Below, in pieces: positions 62,690 to 64,000 of a stretch of 64,000 nt of DNA. Origin of the DNA: Rachycentron canadum. Lineage: Eukaryota; Chordata; Actinopteri; Carangiformes; Rachycentridae. Location of the stretch: assembly GCA_038496675.1 (NCBI GenBank), contig CM076653.1:8927185-8991184 (forward strand), written 5' to 3'. The translations under genes were made by a program, and so were the position numbers. The notes below the pieces were generated by a model, which saw only the letters and a list, made by a program, of their open reading frames with translations, was not told the origin of the DNA and did no database searches. Positions within the stretch are counted from its first letter, which is position 1. Every line of letters begins with the position of its first letter.

Positions 62690-63060
62690 GACAATATTGC
62701 ACAATAATCCGCTGCCTCTGGGTCGTCATTGCTTAATTAATAATTAGTTTCAAACAACGGGACAAGCAATCAAGATCCGCTAGCCTTTTCTTGTTTTACA
62801 GCAGACACGGATCTGACCAGAGGCTTGTGGGACTCCAGGGTCATAAGGTGCCAAATTAAAAGGGTAATAAACTCTTCAGCGGACCATTGTATGGTCCTGG
62901 TATAAATAGCAGCCGGGTGTTCTGATAAAAATATTTTCCTCGCAACACAATAGTTGAATTCATGCGCAAGATTCATCCAGCTATGCAGTGCGGTACACCG
63001 TGAATGTGAGTGCTGCAGTCACAAGCTGCCAATGAGAGCATAGGCCTGCTCTGTCAGAGA
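62690..63060. promoter_or_regulatory. candidate intronic enhancer of satb1
   Basis: Repeat-free block inside the satb1 intron. TAATTA occurs at 62734-62739 and 62741-62746 with further AATTA cores. A perfect inverted repeat ggaccat-tgt-atggtcc lies at 62881-62897, and motifs such as gaattcatgcgcaagattca are present. No exon-like frame with splice sites. Regulatory function is inferred from texture and position. Confidence 0.35.
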
Positions 63061-63200
63061 ACAGCATGGTATTCACCACCCCAACCCACCCACCCATTCA
63101 CCCGTTCACCACCAAACTACCGCGGCACACACCCCCAACATGGAGGCTCGGAGGAACACTAATGGACAACTGGCCCTTGCTGAGAGACAGTGACAGTAGA

Positions 63201-63224
63201 CAGACAGACAGACAGACAGACAGA
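63201..63224 (+). repeat. (CAGA)6 microsatellite (satb1 intron)
   Basis: Six tetranucleotide units. Confidence 0.9.
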
Positions 63225-64000
63225 GGGAAAGAGAGAGGTCTGTCACACGGCCTGGCCAACACCTTCTCTCTAATCTCATTTGCTTGTTATCAGCCCCATC
63301 AGGCTGACCTCGGCCACCGCAAAAATAAATAAATAAAATAAGCCAACAGATGTCCATCAATTTGCCATTTGAGTCCCCCCCCCCCCCCACTCGCCCCCGC
63401 CCTTCCTCGGGTTACTGTGTGACCAAAATTAATGGCTTGGTTTCAACCCCAAAAACAGACAATACCAGTGTATTTAGTATCATATGTATAAAAAGAGCAA
63501 GATGACATAAAACAAAAACATCACAGATGAAAAAATGATTGTGGCCATTGTTGTGGCTGACTGGTTTGAAGGCAGGACTGATTCGAGGGCAGCTAGACAA
63601 ACCTCTCCTCTGTCTGAAAAAGGGAGAGAACTAAAAGTAGAGGGGAGACAATGCATTATTGTCTTTCCTCCTCCTTGAACCTGGCAGAGGCCCAGCACTG
63701 GCAGACAACACTATACAGATAAATGCAGCCGATAACACGTTATGTCCAAACCTGTTTCTCTTCCCTGTGCGAGCCAAACCAGCAGTTGCACGTGCACCTT
63801 CACCTCACTAGGCAACGTGTGCTGTGCTGCAAATACATTAGGCTGAGGTGGACGCCCATCTGCTGACGACAGAGGAGTCTTGAAATGTTCCTGATGCTCG
63901 GGCATCTGCGAATCTCCCGCAACAATGAGCAATAATTGACTGCACAATTCAGGGGCCAGATTTTTTTTTTATTATTATTATTATTTTTTTTTTTTTGGGG

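Larger units (their letters stand above)
58019..64000 (-). other. satb1: satb1 intron, incomplete at right edge
   Basis: Intron upstream of the 207-base exon. Minus-strand frames were read for the expected previous exon (first half of CUT2, ending near ...KSQ before GWLCELL) and none was found, so the intron exceeds 5.98 kb. Contents: a GA/CT microsatellite at the acceptor, teleost repeat copies at about 58997-59191 and 61935-62017, CA/TG and GA simple repeats at 59.67-60.24 kb, a CAGA tetranucleotide at 63201-63224, a C-run at 63375-63388, and a non-repetitive block at 62690-63060 that is a candidate regulatory element. Confidence 0.85.

Noticed and set aside
63201..63224. CRISPR-like spaced repeat
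   Set aside because: It is a simple tetranucleotide microsatellite with no spacers; no CRISPR array is expected or seen in this vertebrate DNA.
58019..64000. Search for the preceding satb1 exon (first half of CUT2)
   Set aside because: No minus-strand frame carries the expected residues before GWLCELL; the exon must lie beyond the window.

Overview
The window looks like nuclear DNA of a ray-finned fish, most likely a percomorph teleost. Two things support this. The only recognisable protein-coding gene is a vertebrate satb1-type gene with canonical GT-AG introns. The interspersed repeats are degenerate families that I recognise from teleost genomes, alongside many dinucleotide microsatellites and long A/T homopolymers. 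There is no sign of prokaryotic gene organisation, an operon or a CRISPR array. One 395-base assembly gap is present (28903-29297).

Layout. The right end (about 53.5-64 kb) holds the 3' part of satb1 on the minus strand: an intron running off the right edge, a 207-base exon (57812-58018) coding the second half of the second CUT domain, a 1825-base intron, and the terminal coding exon (55354-55986) with a Gln/His-rich stretch, the atypical homeodomain and an acidic C-terminus. A probable 3' UTR lies below 55353. The two exons join in phase and give 279 codons plus stop, roughly the C-terminal third of a SATB1 protein. The 5' exons (N-terminal oligomerisation domain, CUT1, first half of CUT2) lie beyond the right edge.

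The left 53 kb shows no gene I can support. It behaves like a gene desert flanking a developmental regulator. It contains (i) non-repetitive blocks that look like candidate conserved non-coding elements, some with clustered TAATTA homeodomain cores; (ii) decayed transposon-derived repeats, including a nested set at 38.28-39.14 kb (a hAT-like MITE and a TTAA-flanked MITE inside a third element), a two-copy family at 30.87-31.56 and 49.08-49.51 kb, and a hairpin-type element at 3.1-3.5 kb; and (iii) simple repeats, G-runs and a 72-base alternating pyrimidine-purine tract. Almost all the short open frames here are chance or low-complexity frames.

Functionally there is one story: satb1, a chromatin-organising transcription factor, with its 3' flank possibly carrying long-range regulatory DNA. 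I see no new enzymatic or defence system. The most interesting items are the divergence of the satb1 C-terminal region, a CT microsatellite next to a satb1 splice acceptor, the nested transposon set, a 30-base perfect palindrome, and the regulatory-element candidates.
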